A stretch of 64,000 nucleotides of DNA from Bacteroidota bacterium. Lineage in GTDB: Bacteria > Bacteroidota > Bacteroidia > Chitinophagales > Saprospiraceae. The DNA lies in assembly GCA_029781865.1 (NCBI GenBank), contig JAKOVW010000053.1, positions 186,001 through 250,000 of the forward strand, given 5' to 3'. Positions 34,634 through 44,006 of this stretch are shown in pieces (position 1 is the first letter of the stretch; each line of letters begins with the position of its first letter). Under the pieces are notes generated by a model, which was not told the origin of the DNA, made no database searches, and saw nothing but the letters and a program-made list of their open reading frames with translations. The translations under genes and the position numbers were made by a program.

Positions 34634-34931
34634 AATCAATGGCATTTTAGATATTAACTGTTATACATTTCTTTTTGGAATTGATACAAAACAGAATTCA
34701 TTAAATTAGTTGTCTGATTATCTCACTTTCAGCAAAAGCATTGGTTTGAAATTATTCTTATGTCAGCACTTGCTAATATGATTATTGCGCTTCCGGGAAT
34801 CCATTCAATTTCCAGAAGCCAAGACCGATAAATTCCTTAAATTAGCGTCTTAATTAAACTAATCCAAAGACAATTTCCTGAGCTTTTTCAGTTGTCACAT
34901 TCAATCAAATTCTTAAAAATCATATTGTTTA

Positions 34932-35786
34932 ATGTCCTCGTTACAAGCCAGCTCCGGAATCATTCAAATGGGAAAGTTGGAAAATAATCTTTCAACGCTT
35001 AAGGAAACGTATCAGTCAAATCTCCCCTATCCCCATATCAGCATTGATGATTTTTTAGATCCGGTTGCTGCTAAAAAGGCCATGGAACTATTTCCCAAAG
35101 TAAAGGATGCCGGTTGGATACACTACGTGCATGTGAATGAAAAAAAGCATGGTTTAAACAAAATGGAGTTATTACCTGCATATATACAAGACGTCATCAA
35201 ACAATTAAACAGTAAAGAATTTGTCAGCTATCTAAGCAAACTTACCGGTATCGAAAATCTCATTGCAGATGAAATGCTGGAAGGTGGTGGATTGCATCAA
35301 ACCAATCGCGGTGGATTTCTGAATATGCATGCTGACTTTACTGTACATCCACACAAACCGCATTGGAGGCGGCGGGTAAACTTACTGATCTATCTGAATG
35401 AAAATTGGTTGCCGGAGTATCGGGGCGAATTGGAGCTTTGGGAACGCGATATGAGCAAATGTGTAAAAAAAATCAGTCCTGTATTTAATCGTTGCGTCAT
35501 TTTCAATACCGATGAAGATTCATTTCATGGTGTACCGGATCCGATACAATGCCCCGATGACATGAGTCGCAAATCCATTGCACTTTACTATTTTACAGAA
35601 GAACAAGGAACGCCGGTAATGAGATCCACAAACTATCGTTCCAGACCCGGAGATGGAATAAAAAGTATCTTTATTTATCTCGACAAAAAATTTATCGCTA
35701 TTTATACATCCATTAAAAGAGTATTTGGAATCAATGATGATGTTGCCAGTAAAATATTAAACTTCTTCAATCCAAATAAAAAATAA
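34932..35786 (+). CDS. 2-oxoglutarate/Fe(II)-dependent oxygenase
   Basis: 284 residues. The double-stranded beta-helix iron site is visible: His133 and Asp135 in GFLNMHADFTVH, distal His199 in SFHGVPDP, and the 2-oxoglutarate-binding Arg213 in RKSIALYYFTEE. RRRVNLLIYLNENW and YRGELELWE place it in the prolyl-4-hydroxylase-like (2OG-FeII_Oxy_3) group. It hydroxylates an unknown substrate. The glycosyltransferase start follows after 16 bp, so the two are probably co-transcribed, which may point to a glycan, lipid or peptide substrate. This is inference. Confidence 0.85.
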   Translation: MSSLQASSGIIQMGKLENNLSTLKETYQSNLPYPHISIDDFLDPVAAKKAMELFPKVKDAGWIHYVHVNEKKHGLNKMELLPAYIQDVIKQLNSKEFVSYLSKLTGIENLIADEMLEGGGLHQTNRGGFLNMHADFTVHPHKPHWRRRVNLLIYLNENWLPEYRGELELWERDMSKCVKKISPVFNRCVIFNTDEDSFHGVPDPIQCPDDMSRKSIALYYFTEEQGTPVMRSTNYRSRPGDGIKSIFIYLDKKFIAIYTSIKRVFGINDDVASKILNFFNPNKK

Positions 35787-35802
35787 CAGATTGCAAACCA
35801 TC

Positions 35803-37500
35803 ATGTCCAATGAACGCATAAAATACTCACTTGCATTTTCTTTATTGGGTATTGTATTTTTTATTCCATTACTAGGACGCCTGCATTTATTTGATTGGGA
35901 TGAAATCAATTTCGCAGAAATCAGCCGGGAGATGTTGATCCTGCATGATTATTTAAGAGTTTATGTCAACTTCGAACCCTTTTGGGAAAAGCCCCCTTAT
36001 TTTTTCTGGTTTCAGTCACTGGCTATGACTTCTTTCGGCATCAATGAATTTTCCGCCCGTCTTCCCAATGCCATTTGCGGGATATTTACCCTGGTAATCA
36101 TTTTTAATATCGGTAAAACATTATTCAACACCCGCTTCGGTATACTCTGGGCTCTTGCCTATTTTGGTTCGGTACTCCCTTTCCTTTATTTTAAATCAGG
36201 AATCATTGATCCCTGGTTTAATCTTTTCATTTTTCTGGGCTTGTATTTTTTTATAAAATTTTATTGGAAAAAAGCAGCATTTGCGAATATCGCTTTTCCA
36301 AAAAACAAATGGATTTATTTATTGATTGCCGGTTTATTTGTTGGACTTGGAATTCTGACCAAAGGACCTGTGGCGTATCTCATACCGGTATTATGCATGG
36401 GTGTATATTGGATAACACAGCGTTTCCGCTTTTATATTAATCCGATTCACTTCATTCTGTTTACACTGGCATCAAGTATTGTCATGTTGAGTTGGTATGG
36501 ATTGGAAACCTGGAAAAACGGATATTGGTTTGTCCGGGAATTCAATAAATACCAGGTCAGATTATTTAGTACACCGGATGCAGGACATGGTGGCTTTCCC
36601 GGATATCATTTCGCCGTTTTGTTTTTTGGTGTATTTCCCGCCTCTGTATTTTGCATTCGCTCGTTTTTTAAATCCCCTTCCAGTGAATTTAAATACCAGG
36701 ATGATTTCAAACTATGGATGATCATTTTGTTTTGGGTGGTGCTTATCTTATTCTCCATCGTAAAGTCTAAAATTGTCCATTATTCTTCTATGTGTTATTT
36801 TCCACTAACGTTTCTTGCTGCATACAGCATGAATCAGATTTTGGAACATAAAATTGAATTCAATAAATGGATGCGTTTTGGGATTTTATTCGTGGGTAGT
36901 ATTTATGTTATGGCTACTTTGGCTGTTCCCATTATAGGACAGCATATAGATTGGATAAAACCATTTTTTAAAAATGATGAATTTGCAATGGCTAATCTGG
37001 ATGCAGAAGTAAACTGGACGATGTGGCATCTCATTCCCGGTTTGTTTATGATTGGAGTCCTGGTTGCCGCATTTTATTATCTTAACATCGTAAAATATCA
37101 ACGCAGTTTTTTTTCCTTATTTTTCGGCACAGCCGTTTTTGTCATGCTGACTTTAATGTTTGACATTAACAATTTCGAATCCTATTCACAAAGAGCGGCA
37201 ATCGATTTTTATAAAAGCAAAGCGGATGAAGATTGTTATATAGTAACTTATGGATTTAAGTCTTACGGCCATTTATTTTATGCTCAGAAAAGAAAAGTCA
37301 CCAATCCGGAAAGTTATAACATGGAATGGTTACTGCAAGGCAATGTAGATAAAACGGTTTATGTCGTTTCAAAAATTACAAAAGCAGCAGAACTAAGCAG
37401 ATATCCTCAATTAATTGAAACGAGCCGTAAAAATGGATTTGTTTTTTTTAAACGGAAATCCACTGCTAACCCTGGAACGCAATTTCCGGATTTCGATTGA
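35803..37500 (+). CDS. Family 39 (PMT/ArnT-like) membrane glycosyltransferase
   Basis: 565 residues from the ATG at 35803 (an in-frame TTG four codons earlier is less likely). The first periplasmic loop contains LFDWDEINFAEISREML (about 29-45), the acidic catalytic motif of PMT/ArnT enzymes, followed by FEPFWEKPPYFFW. About ten hydrophobic helices run to residue 460, with a soluble C-terminal domain after that. Such enzymes use polyprenyl-phosphate sugars to modify lipid A, proteins or glycans. The acceptor here is unknown. It sits in a tight run with a 2OG oxygenase upstream and KAS III 39 bp downstream. Confidence 0.88.
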   Translation: MSNERIKYSLAFSLLGIVFFIPLLGRLHLFDWDEINFAEISREMLILHDYLRVYVNFEPFWEKPPYFFWFQSLAMTSFGINEFSARLPNAICGIFTLVIIFNIGKTLFNTRFGILWALAYFGSVLPFLYFKSGIIDPWFNLFIFLGLYFFIKFYWKKAAFANIAFPKNKWIYLLIAGLFVGLGILTKGPVAYLIPVLCMGVYWITQRFRFYINPIHFILFTLASSIVMLSWYGLETWKNGYWFVREFNKYQVRLFSTPDAGHGGFPGYHFAVLFFGVFPASVFCIRSFFKSPSSEFKYQDDFKLWMIILFWVVLILFSIVKSKIVHYSSMCYFPLTFLAAYSMNQILEHKIEFNKWMRFGILFVGSIYVMATLAVPIIGQHIDWIKPFFKNDEFAMANLDAEVNWTMWHLIPGLFMIGVLVAAFYYLNIVKYQRSFFSLFFGTAVFVMLTLMFDINNFESYSQRAAIDFYKSKADEDCYIVTYGFKSYGHLFYAQKRKVTNPESYNMEWLLQGNVDKTVYVVSKITKAAELSRYPQLIETSRKNGFVFFKRKSTANPGTQFPDFD

Positions 37501-37539
37501 ATTTTGTATCTTTAGTCCTCAGATTATTGAATTTCGATC

Positions 37540-38613
37540 ATGTTTAGAACAGTTATTACCGGTATTGGCTCCTACATTCCTACGGATATAAAAACAAACC
37601 GGAATTTTTTAACGAATGATTTTTATAATCTGGATAAAACGCATATCGATACAGAAGCATCCGAATTAGTTGATAAATTTAAACAAATCACAGGTATTGA
37701 AGAAAGAAGGTATGTACCTTCTGATATGAATACATCTGATATTGGTACCATAGCCGCTAAAGAAGCTATAATAGAATCCAAAATTGATATCGAAACTCTG
37801 GATCAAATCATCGTTGCGCATAATTTTGGTAATGTACTTAAGCATACCATTCAATCGGATATTTTACCTTCATTAGCCGCAAGAGTTAAACACAACCTGG
37901 GAATACGAAATCCCAAATGTGTTGCTTATGATATTCTATTTGGTTGTCCGGGATGGATTCAGGGATTGATACAGGCAGATTGTTTTATGAAAGCAGGCAT
38001 AGCAAAAAAATGTCTGGTGGTTGGTGCGGAGACTCTAAGCCGCGTTGTGGATATTTATGACAGAGATAGCATGATCTATTCGGACGGTGCGGGCGCATGT
38101 ATAGTAGAATATAAAGATGTGGAAGAAAATGGTTGTGGCATATTAAGTCACACGACTATGTCTCATACTTATGATGAAGCCTTCTATTTGTATTTTGGGG
38201 AATCCAATCATCCAAATGCAGATCCTCGTTTGCGTTATTTGAAAATGAAGGGCCGTAAAGTTTATGAATACGCTATGAAAAATGTTCCTTCAGCTATGAA
38301 AGAATGCATTGATCAAGCTGGAGTCGATATTAAAGATCTGACTAAAATTTTTTTACACCAGGCTAATGAAAAACTGGATGAAGGTATTGCAAAAGCATTG
38401 TTCAAATTATATGGCTTGAATGTCACACCTGAATTTATCATGCCGATGAACATACACATGTTGGGCAATAGTTCGGTTGCAACGGTTCCCACATTATTTG
38501 ACATGGTCCGTAAAGGTAAAATCGAGGGTCATGTTTTAAAGCCCGGTGATATTGTTTTATTTGCATCTGTTGGCGGCGGCATGAATATTAATGCTGTATG
38601 TTACAGACTTTAA
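37540..38613 (+). CDS. 3-oxoacyl-ACP synthase III family protein (FabH-like)
   Basis: 357 residues. The Cys-His-Asn triad is visible: Cys136 in DILFGCPGWIQG, His near 273 in FLHQANEKLDE, and Asn near 309 in MLGNSSVATVPTL. This type, with the extended N-terminus GSYIPTDIKTNRNFL and GIEERRY, is widespread in Bacteroidota beside the canonical FabH. It condenses an acyl-CoA starter with malonyl-ACP, for fatty acid initiation or a secondary lipid. A gene symbol is withheld because canonical FabH may be elsewhere. It follows the GT39 gene by 39 bp. Confidence 0.88.
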   Translation: MFRTVITGIGSYIPTDIKTNRNFLTNDFYNLDKTHIDTEASELVDKFKQITGIEERRYVPSDMNTSDIGTIAAKEAIIESKIDIETLDQIIVAHNFGNVLKHTIQSDILPSLAARVKHNLGIRNPKCVAYDILFGCPGWIQGLIQADCFMKAGIAKKCLVVGAETLSRVVDIYDRDSMIYSDGAGACIVEYKDVEENGCGILSHTTMSHTYDEAFYLYFGESNHPNADPRLRYLKMKGRKVYEYAMKNVPSAMKECIDQAGVDIKDLTKIFLHQANEKLDEGIAKALFKLYGLNVTPEFIMPMNIHMLGNSSVATVPTLFDMVRKGKIEGHVLKPGDIVLFASVGGGMNINAVCYRL

Positions 38614-38887
38614 TTCCATGGACTTCCCGATCCATTCAGTTGAATGGTTAATACGGCCATCTCCATTTTTTTAAATAACTTAGAATTCAATTATTGTTAT
38701 AAAATTGCTCCACTGCAATACATAGATATCTATCCCGGATTATGAATAGGCGACTAACCAATCCAATTGATTCAAAATTTGGTTCTTTTATAAATCATAA
38801 AACAAAAGTCAATTCAGAATTAATTTTGAAGATAATTCTTGAATTTGATTATTTTTGCACCTCCTTTTTTAGAAAAGGTACCGAAAA

Positions 38888-38961
38888 GGATCGGTAGTAC
38901 AGTTGGTTAGTATGCCGCCCTGTCACGGCGGAGGTCGCGGGTTCGAGTCCCGTCCGGTCCG
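38888..38961 (+). tRNA. tRNA-Asp (anticodon GTC)
   Basis: A 74-base cloverleaf. The acceptor arms GGATCGG and CCGGTCC pair with one T-G wobble. The anticodon arm CCGCC/GGCGG encloses loop CTGTCAC with anticodon GTC at 38922-38924. A GTTCGAG T-loop is present. The 3' CCA is not encoded. A hairpin terminator starts two bases after the gene. Confidence 0.97.
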
Positions 38962-38962
38962 C

Positions 38963-38993
38963 AAAAGCCCCTTCAGATTTGTCGGGGCTTTTA
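38963..38993 (+). terminator. Terminator after tRNA-Asp
   Basis: AAAAGCCCC (38963-38971) pairs with GGGGCTTTT (38984-38992) around a 12-base loop; its T-run is part of the stem. Confidence 0.88.
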
Positions 38994-39215
38994 CATTTCA
39001 ATGCGACATCAAATTGCCCTTAATTCAGCCTGGAACTTTTATCAACTGATTGAAAATTAATAGAAAATAGCAATTATGGGATCAGGATCAACCTATGGAT
39101 TGGATAAAATTTAGAAATGACCATATTCTACCGTCACTTTCTCTTAACTTGTAGCGCATTTCGAGTCCCATTTTTAACGGCATTAGAGCCATAAAGCTTT
39201 GATATTATGATATTT

Positions 39216-40169
39216 ATGGATTTTGAAAAACCCCTGGAGACACTCTATAACCAGTTGGAAAAACTTCAGAAAATCGCTGAGGACGGAGATCTTGATATGT
39301 CTGAAAAAATCAAAGAACTGGAAGTAAAAATTGAAGAGAAAAGAAAAGAGATCTATAGCAATCTGACTGGTTGGCAAAGAGTTAGCCTTTCCAGGCATCC
39401 AAATCGTCCATATACCCTGGATTACATAAAGCTCATGTGCTCCAAGTTTATAGAATTACATGGTGATCGCTGTGTCAAAGACGATAAAGCCATAGTCGGG
39501 GGTATTTGTCAGATCGGAGATCAAAACATCATGATCATAGGGCATCAGAAAGGAAATACCACCAAACTCCGCCAATACCGCAATTTTGGAATGGCGAATC
39601 CGGATGGATACCGCAAGGCTCTCCGTTTGATGAAAACAGCCGAGAAATTTGGGATTCCCGTAGTAACACTTATCGACACACCAGGAGCCTATCCGGGCAT
39701 TGAAGCGGAAGAACGGGGTCAGGCGGAAGCCATTGCCCGCAATTTATTTGAAATGGCTCAACTGGAAGTTCCGATTATCTGCTATATTATCGGAGAAGGT
39801 GCCTCAGGCGGGGCACTTGGCATCGGAGTCGGCGACCGGGTATTTATGCTCGAAAACACCTGGTATTCTGTTATCTCACCGGAGTCCTGCTCTTCTATCT
39901 TGTGGCGTAGCTGGAGTTTCAAAGAACAGGCTGCTGAAGCCTTAAAATTAACTGCAGATCATATGGAAGAATTCGGGTTAATTGATGGGATTGTGAAAGA
40001 ACCGATTGGAGGAGCGCATTCCAATCATGAAGCCATTGCAGATTCTTTAAAACAACATATCCTCAAACAGATTTCAGAATTGAAACAATTACCAACAGAT
40101 GTATTAATCAATCAACGCATTGAAAAATACAGTAAGATGGGCAAATATATTGAAGAAGTCGAAGAATAA
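39216..40169 (+). CDS. accA: Acetyl-CoA carboxylase carboxyltransferase subunit alpha
   Basis: 317 residues from the second of two close ATGs (39216; the first at 39207 adds MIF). AccA signatures are clear: [16 protein letters not shown] coiled N-terminus, [79 protein letters not shown] and [13 protein letters not shown]. It is the transferase half of acetyl-CoA carboxylase with AccD, making malonyl-CoA for fatty acid synthesis. It is followed by dapA after 113 bp; no metabolic link is needed. Confidence 0.97.
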   Translation: MDFEKPLETLYNQLEKLQKIAEDGDLDMSEKIKELEVKIEEKRKEIYSNLTGWQRVSLSRHPNRPYTLDYIKLMCSKFIELHGDRCVKDDKAIVGGICQIGDQNIMIIGHQKGNTTKLRQYRNFGMANPDGYRKALRLMKTAEKFGIPVVTLIDTPGAYPGIEAEERGQAEAIARNLFEMAQLEVPIICYIIGEGASGGALGIGVGDRVFMLENTWYSVISPESCSSILWRSWSFKEQAAEALKLTADHMEEFGLIDGIVKEPIGGAHSNHEAIADSLKQHILKQISELKQLPTDVLINQRIEKYSKMGKYIEEVEE

Positions 40170-40282
40170 GGCATCTGAATACCGATACCTAATGCTTTGT
40201 TTGACGACCGTCTTCCAAAGTAACATTCTGCAACTCATGATCTGAATTTTGAGCACTACCTTTGATCCATAAAATATCGTTC

Positions 40283-41179
40283 ATGAATACAAAACACCAA
40301 TTTTTAAGAGGAACAGGTGTCGCCTTAATTACTCCTTTTGATGCAAATGATAAAATTGACTTTACCTCTTTATCAAGAATCATTCAGAATTGCATACAGG
40401 GTGGTGTTGATTACCTGGTGACAATGGGTACTACCGGTGAAGCCGCTACCCTTTCATATGAAGAAAGAATGTCTGTTATTTATTTTACAGTCAAAGAAGC
40501 TGCCGGCAAGATACCGGTGGTTGCAGGAATTGGAGGTAACAACACTGCGGAGTTGGTTCGTGAAATAAATGCATTAAATACAAACGGTATCTCTGCGATT
40601 CTCTCCAGCAGTCCTGCATACAACAAACCTTCCCAGGAAGGCATTTACCAACATTATTTAAAAATTGCCGAGCATTGTCCGTTACCAATAATTATCTACA
40701 ATGTACCCGGCAGAACAGCATCCAATATTCTTCCTGAGACTACCGTAAGATTGGCTAAAGCATCCGAAAAATTTATTGCTGTGAAAGAAGCTTCCGGCGA
40801 TTTGACACAGGCTACAAAAATCATTAAAGATAAACCCGCGGGTTTTCAGGTGTTATCCGGTGATGATCCACTGGCCCTTGGACTTATTGGTATTGGAGGT
40901 GATGGTGTGATATCAGTTATCGCAAATATTTACCCAAAACCATTTTCTTCCATGATCAAATTGGCATTACATGGTGAGTATACAAATGCCCAGGCCCTGA
41001 ATCTTAAATTGTTTGACTTGCACAAATGGCTTTATATTGAAGGCAATCCGGCAGGCGTTAAAGCCGGTGCATCAATTCTCGGCTTATGCAAGAACAGGTT
41101 TCGCCTTCCCCTTGTACCCATGTCCAAATCCAATTTTGATCTATTAAAACAAGAAATGGATAAGATCGGCCGCGTGTGA
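40283..41179 (+). CDS. dapA: 4-hydroxy-tetrahydrodipicolinate synthase
   Basis: 298 residues from the ATG at 40283 (a TTG seven codons earlier is less likely). The (beta/alpha)8 class I aldolase has the Schiff-base Lys168 in FIAVKEASGDL, the active-site Tyr139 in IIIYNVPGRTA and the substrate loop VTMGTTGEAATLSYEE. It condenses pyruvate with aspartate semialdehyde in the lysine/diaminopimelate pathway, as needed for peptidoglycan. A TACCTTTG -7-like box is at 40257-40264. The gene is followed 49 bp later by a small DNA-binding protein. Confidence 0.96.
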   Translation: MNTKHQFLRGTGVALITPFDANDKIDFTSLSRIIQNCIQGGVDYLVTMGTTGEAATLSYEERMSVIYFTVKEAAGKIPVVAGIGGNNTAELVREINALNTNGISAILSSSPAYNKPSQEGIYQHYLKIAEHCPLPIIIYNVPGRTASNILPETTVRLAKASEKFIAVKEASGDLTQATKIIKDKPAGFQVLSGDDPLALGLIGIGGDGVISVIANIYPKPFSSMIKLALHGEYTNAQALNLKLFDLHKWLYIEGNPAGVKAGASILGLCKNRFRLPLVPMSKSNFDLLKQEMDKIGRV

Positions 41180-41228
41180 CTTTTACATTAATTTAATGAT
41201 TAGATAATAGTCCGCACACAGAAAGTCC

Positions 41229-41591
41229 ATGGTTCAGAAAGTAATTTTACTTTTTGAAATGGAAATGCAAACTACCCTAATAAATACGCAAGTCAGCCTG
41301 GTTGTAGACCACATCAGGCATTTGGCTATACTGGATTCAAAACAGATCAAAGACCTTACGCGAAGAGAATTTCAAATTCTTTGGTTTCTCTGTCAGGATC
41401 CCGGACGGGTTTACACACGCGAACAAATTTTTAAAACCGTCTGGGGCGACTCTATGAAATCACATGAAAGAACTGTTGATGTGCACATCGTACAATTAAG
41501 ACGAAAAATGGACAAATCCCTCATCAAATCAATTAAAGGTGTCGGGTACAAATTGAATCTTGACATGAATGAGGTTCTATTGATTCAATAA
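41229..41591 (+). CDS. Stand-alone OmpR/PhoB-type winged-helix protein
   Basis: 120 residues with only the winged-helix DNA-binding domain of response regulators: LTRREFQILWFLCQDPGRVYTREQIFKTVWG, the recognition helix SHERTVDVHIVQLRRKM and the hairpin wing IKSIKGVGYKL. No receiver domain with a phospho-acceptor Asp is encoded upstream; the first 40 residues are short and unlike a receiver. It is either a true orphan regulator or the remnant of a longer regulator. The reading frame is intact and ends naturally. No partner kinase is nearby. It lies close behind dapA and may be transcribed with it. Confidence 0.8.
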   Translation: MVQKVILLFEMEMQTTLINTQVSLVVDHIRHLAILDSKQIKDLTRREFQILWFLCQDPGRVYTREQIFKTVWGDSMKSHERTVDVHIVQLRRKMDKSLIKSIKGVGYKLNLDMNEVLLIQ

Positions 41592-41709
41592 TCAAACGTT
41601 CTGAATATAGGGAGTTATAACATCAGTGAGTATCTTGTATTAATCACTTAATTATCTATACTCAAATGATTTGTTGCTTTCACTGTTAAATGCTATATGA
41701 ATTGATTGG

Positions 41710-42519
41710 TCATACCAATTCGGCAAAGACTTTGGCCGGTTTTTCTTTAAATATCAAATGCTTATTGAGATACTGATAATCTGTCGCATCATATTTATGA
41801 ATGTACCAATCGTGGTCTTTGTACTCCAGGGCGGTAAGGTTCTCAATCCAGTCTCCTGAATTTACGTATGTGATTTTTTTCAGTCCCTGATTTTCCACCC
41901 GTATTTTCGGCATATGGATGTGACCACAAATTACAAAATCAGCATTTCTGGATATTCCGTAGCGTATCGCCTGTTCTTCGAAGTCCTTTATAAAATTAAT
42001 TGCCCGTTTGATTTTTGACTTCACCATATGCGCAAACGAAACCCGTTCAAATCCGAATTTATTTCGAAACTTGTTAATCAGTGTATTTATTTTTATCAGT
42101 GTATCATATCCAATACCACCTAATCTGGCAATAAATGGAGATAAACGTATAGTGAAATCAAAAGCATCCCCATGAAAAAACAGATGCCTCCGGCCTCCGA
42201 TCTCTATCTCCAGTTGCTCTCTGAAATGGATATTTCCTGAAAAAAAAGGTATAAATTTTCTGATGAATTCATCATGATTTCCGGCAAGGTAATACACCTT
42301 TGTACCTTCCATTGCCTTTTTCATAATTTCATATAAGACCTGAATATGATCCAGCGGAAAATAACTTCTTTTAAATTGCCAGCCATCAATAAAATCACCA
42401 TTCAAAATGAGTGTTTCCGGTTTTATTGATTGCAGGTATTGAAGTAACTCCTCTGCATGGCATCCAAATGTTCCCAAATGAACATCGGATAAAACAACTA
42501 ATTTAACATTTCTTTCCAT
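41710..42519 (-). CDS. UDP-2,3-diacylglucosamine diphosphatase-like metallophosphoesterase
   Basis: 269 residues. The calcineurin-type metal-site motifs appear in order: SDVHLG (Asp12, His14), ILNGDFIDGW (Asp42), LAGNHDEF, FFHGDAFD and ICGHIHMPKI. The order, size and the long helical insert (residues about 125-175) match the LpxH-like family common in Bacteroidota, which hydrolyses UDP-2,3-diacylglucosamine in lipid A synthesis. Other metallophosphoesterases share the motifs, so the substrate is probable rather than certain. It is minus-strand and stands alone. Confidence 0.82.
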   Translation of the reverse strand: MERNVKLVVLSDVHLGTFGCHAEELLQYLQSIKPETLILNGDFIDGWQFKRSYFPLDHIQVLYEIMKKAMEGTKVYYLAGNHDEFIRKFIPFFSGNIHFREQLEIEIGGRRHLFFHGDAFDFTIRLSPFIARLGGIGYDTLIKINTLINKFRNKFGFERVSFAHMVKSKIKRAINFIKDFEEQAIRYGISRNADFVICGHIHMPKIRVENQGLKKITYVNSGDWIENLTALEYKDHDWYIHKYDATDYQYLNKHLIFKEKPAKVFAELV

Positions 42520-42659
42520 CGGTTTACTAGTTAACAGTTAAATGACCTATTATATTCAGAATTCAGGTTAAGAAATTATGATCAAATCAGACAATCATTG
42601 GACCGAGAGTAAATAGCTGGATAATCAGACTCTACAGCACAATTCAATGTTGAGTAATT

Positions 42660-43679
42660 TCATTGCCTGTCTTTGTAATAATCTGAACTAGCTAAATTAT
42701 CAATTTGTCTTTTATCGGAAGCTAGTCCCATAATCTCTAACCATGATTTTCCCTCCAAATGTGAAACATGCTGCAACTCATTCATTCGACCCAAAGGATA
42801 AAGCAGATGATGTAATGCGGTCACTGCTATATCTGTTTGCACCGGACAAATGTTCTTTATAGTTCTTTGTCTCCTGGAATCCTTTAAATTATCCATATCC
42901 GGTTCTTCCATGATTCTGGGCTGAATTCGCTCACTATAGGCAAACCAGAATATTTGTCTTTCACTCACCGATAAATTTCCATGTGTTAAACCATGACCTC
43001 CATGATCCGTAGTAATCAAAATCAACCAATCCTCTGATTGGTAATTAAGACGTTTTTGTAATGATTGCATTAACCTTACAATTGAATAATCTATATTCCG
43101 GATGGCGTTTACATATAAAGGATTTGAATCACTAAATCCAAAACGATGACCCCAATAATCCGGCTCACCGAAATACACAAAATAAAAGTCCAAATCTGAT
43201 TGTTGGATCCATTCTTCAACTTCTTCTGTCGTTTTATTGGTATTTCCCAACTCACCTGAGAGTATTGTATCCCATCCATTATTTACACTGTTTTTGATAA
43301 ATTTTTGCCACTCCATATACATTCCGAATTTGAGATGCGGATTAATCTTCTTAGCAATCAATGGCAACATGGGATATTTTTCATAATTTTTACCACGAAA
43401 AGAATTGTCCGTTACACCATGTTTATTATGATAAACACCGCACAAAATGCTTGACCAGGATGGACCAGAGATAGTGATGTCCTGATGCCATGAAGTATAT
43501 GTTCCAAATCCATGCTTCGATAAAAACTCAAACGCCGGAGTTTGCATATTTTGCAACACATCTGATCGAACCCCATCCAAACCTATGAGAAGAACTTTTC
43601 GTTTACCTGCAAAACAGAACGCACTGTTTGCAATGATAAAAGACAATATAAGACAATAGATACGCAAATTCATATTCAT
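42660..43679 (-). CDS. Secreted type I phosphodiesterase/nucleotide pyrophosphatase-like enzyme
   Basis: 339 residues from the ATG at 43679 (a second ATG at 43673 is possible), with a signal peptide ending near CFAG. Alkaline-phosphatase-superfamily metal motifs are visible: LLIGLDGVRSDVL at the N-terminus, DITISGPSWSSILCG supplying the nucleophile region, FVYFGEPDYWGHRFG and ITTDHGGHGLTHG. These match Phosphodiest (PF01663) enzymes that cleave nucleotide pyrophosphates or phosphodiesters, probably in the periplasm. Substrate unknown. A 15-bp motif upstream (43759-43773) is almost identical to one upstream of the phytase-like gene. Confidence 0.85.
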   Translation of the reverse strand: MNMNLRIYCLILSFIIANSAFCFAGKRKVLLIGLDGVRSDVLQNMQTPAFEFLSKHGFGTYTSWHQDITISGPSWSSILCGVYHNKHGVTDNSFRGKNYEKYPMLPLIAKKINPHLKFGMYMEWQKFIKNSVNNGWDTILSGELGNTNKTTEEVEEWIQQSDLDFYFVYFGEPDYWGHRFGFSDSNPLYVNAIRNIDYSIVRLMQSLQKRLNYQSEDWLILITTDHGGHGLTHGNLSVSERQIFWFAYSERIQPRIMEEPDMDNLKDSRRQRTIKNICPVQTDIAVTALHHLLYPLGRMNELQHVSHLEGKSWLEIMGLASDKRQIDNLASSDYYKDRQ

Positions 43680-44006
43680 CAAAGTTTAAACTAGATATCC
43701 AACACGCAAATGATCCAACGAATACTCAAAATTAGAATGAATAATTCTCTTGATTTAAAATATCATATTAAATAAATATTAAATATGTTTTCGGGTTCTT
43801 TTCACTATGAACTTCCTCATTAATTCAGCTCTGTGAAACGGGAAATGATGTTTTATCCTTTGCTATTATTACTTTGAGTAGGATTGTAAACAAATTCTTA
43901 AATTAATATTACCCAATTATCAAATTTTAATTAACTCCAGCCTTAATTTAAGACCCTGGTCATTATTGCTTTAATTTTGAATACCGTTTTTATTCAAGCC
44001 CATTGT
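43680..44006. other. 327-bp divergent intergenic region
   Basis: Lies between the phosphodiesterase and the GNAT protein. It holds the AT-rich motif at 43759-43773 and a TAATTTTG -7-like box at 43972-43979 for the plus-strand gene. Otherwise nothing was seen. Confidence 0.45.

Larger units (their letters stand above)
34454..34931. other. 478-bp intergenic region rich in simple repeats
   Basis: The first third is low-complexity repeat (34461-34633). The rest is AT-rich with no gene. AATTCCTTAAATT at 34831-34843, within a 23-base match, recurs upstream of the M48 gene. Confidence 0.5.
38614..39215. other. 602-bp region holding only a tRNA gene and terminator
   Basis: Between the KAS III gene and accA. 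About 270 bp before the tRNA and 220 bp after its terminator show no gene and no clear promoter. Confidence 0.5.

Noticed and set aside
34932-38613. A secondary-metabolite biosynthetic cluster
   Set aside because: One KAS III of a type widespread in Bacteroidota is not enough; no carrier protein, cyclase or tailoring set is nearby.
38963-38993. A riboswitch or second RNA gene after tRNA-Asp
   Set aside because: It is a simple GC hairpin whose stem ends in T, directly after the tRNA; a terminator explains it.
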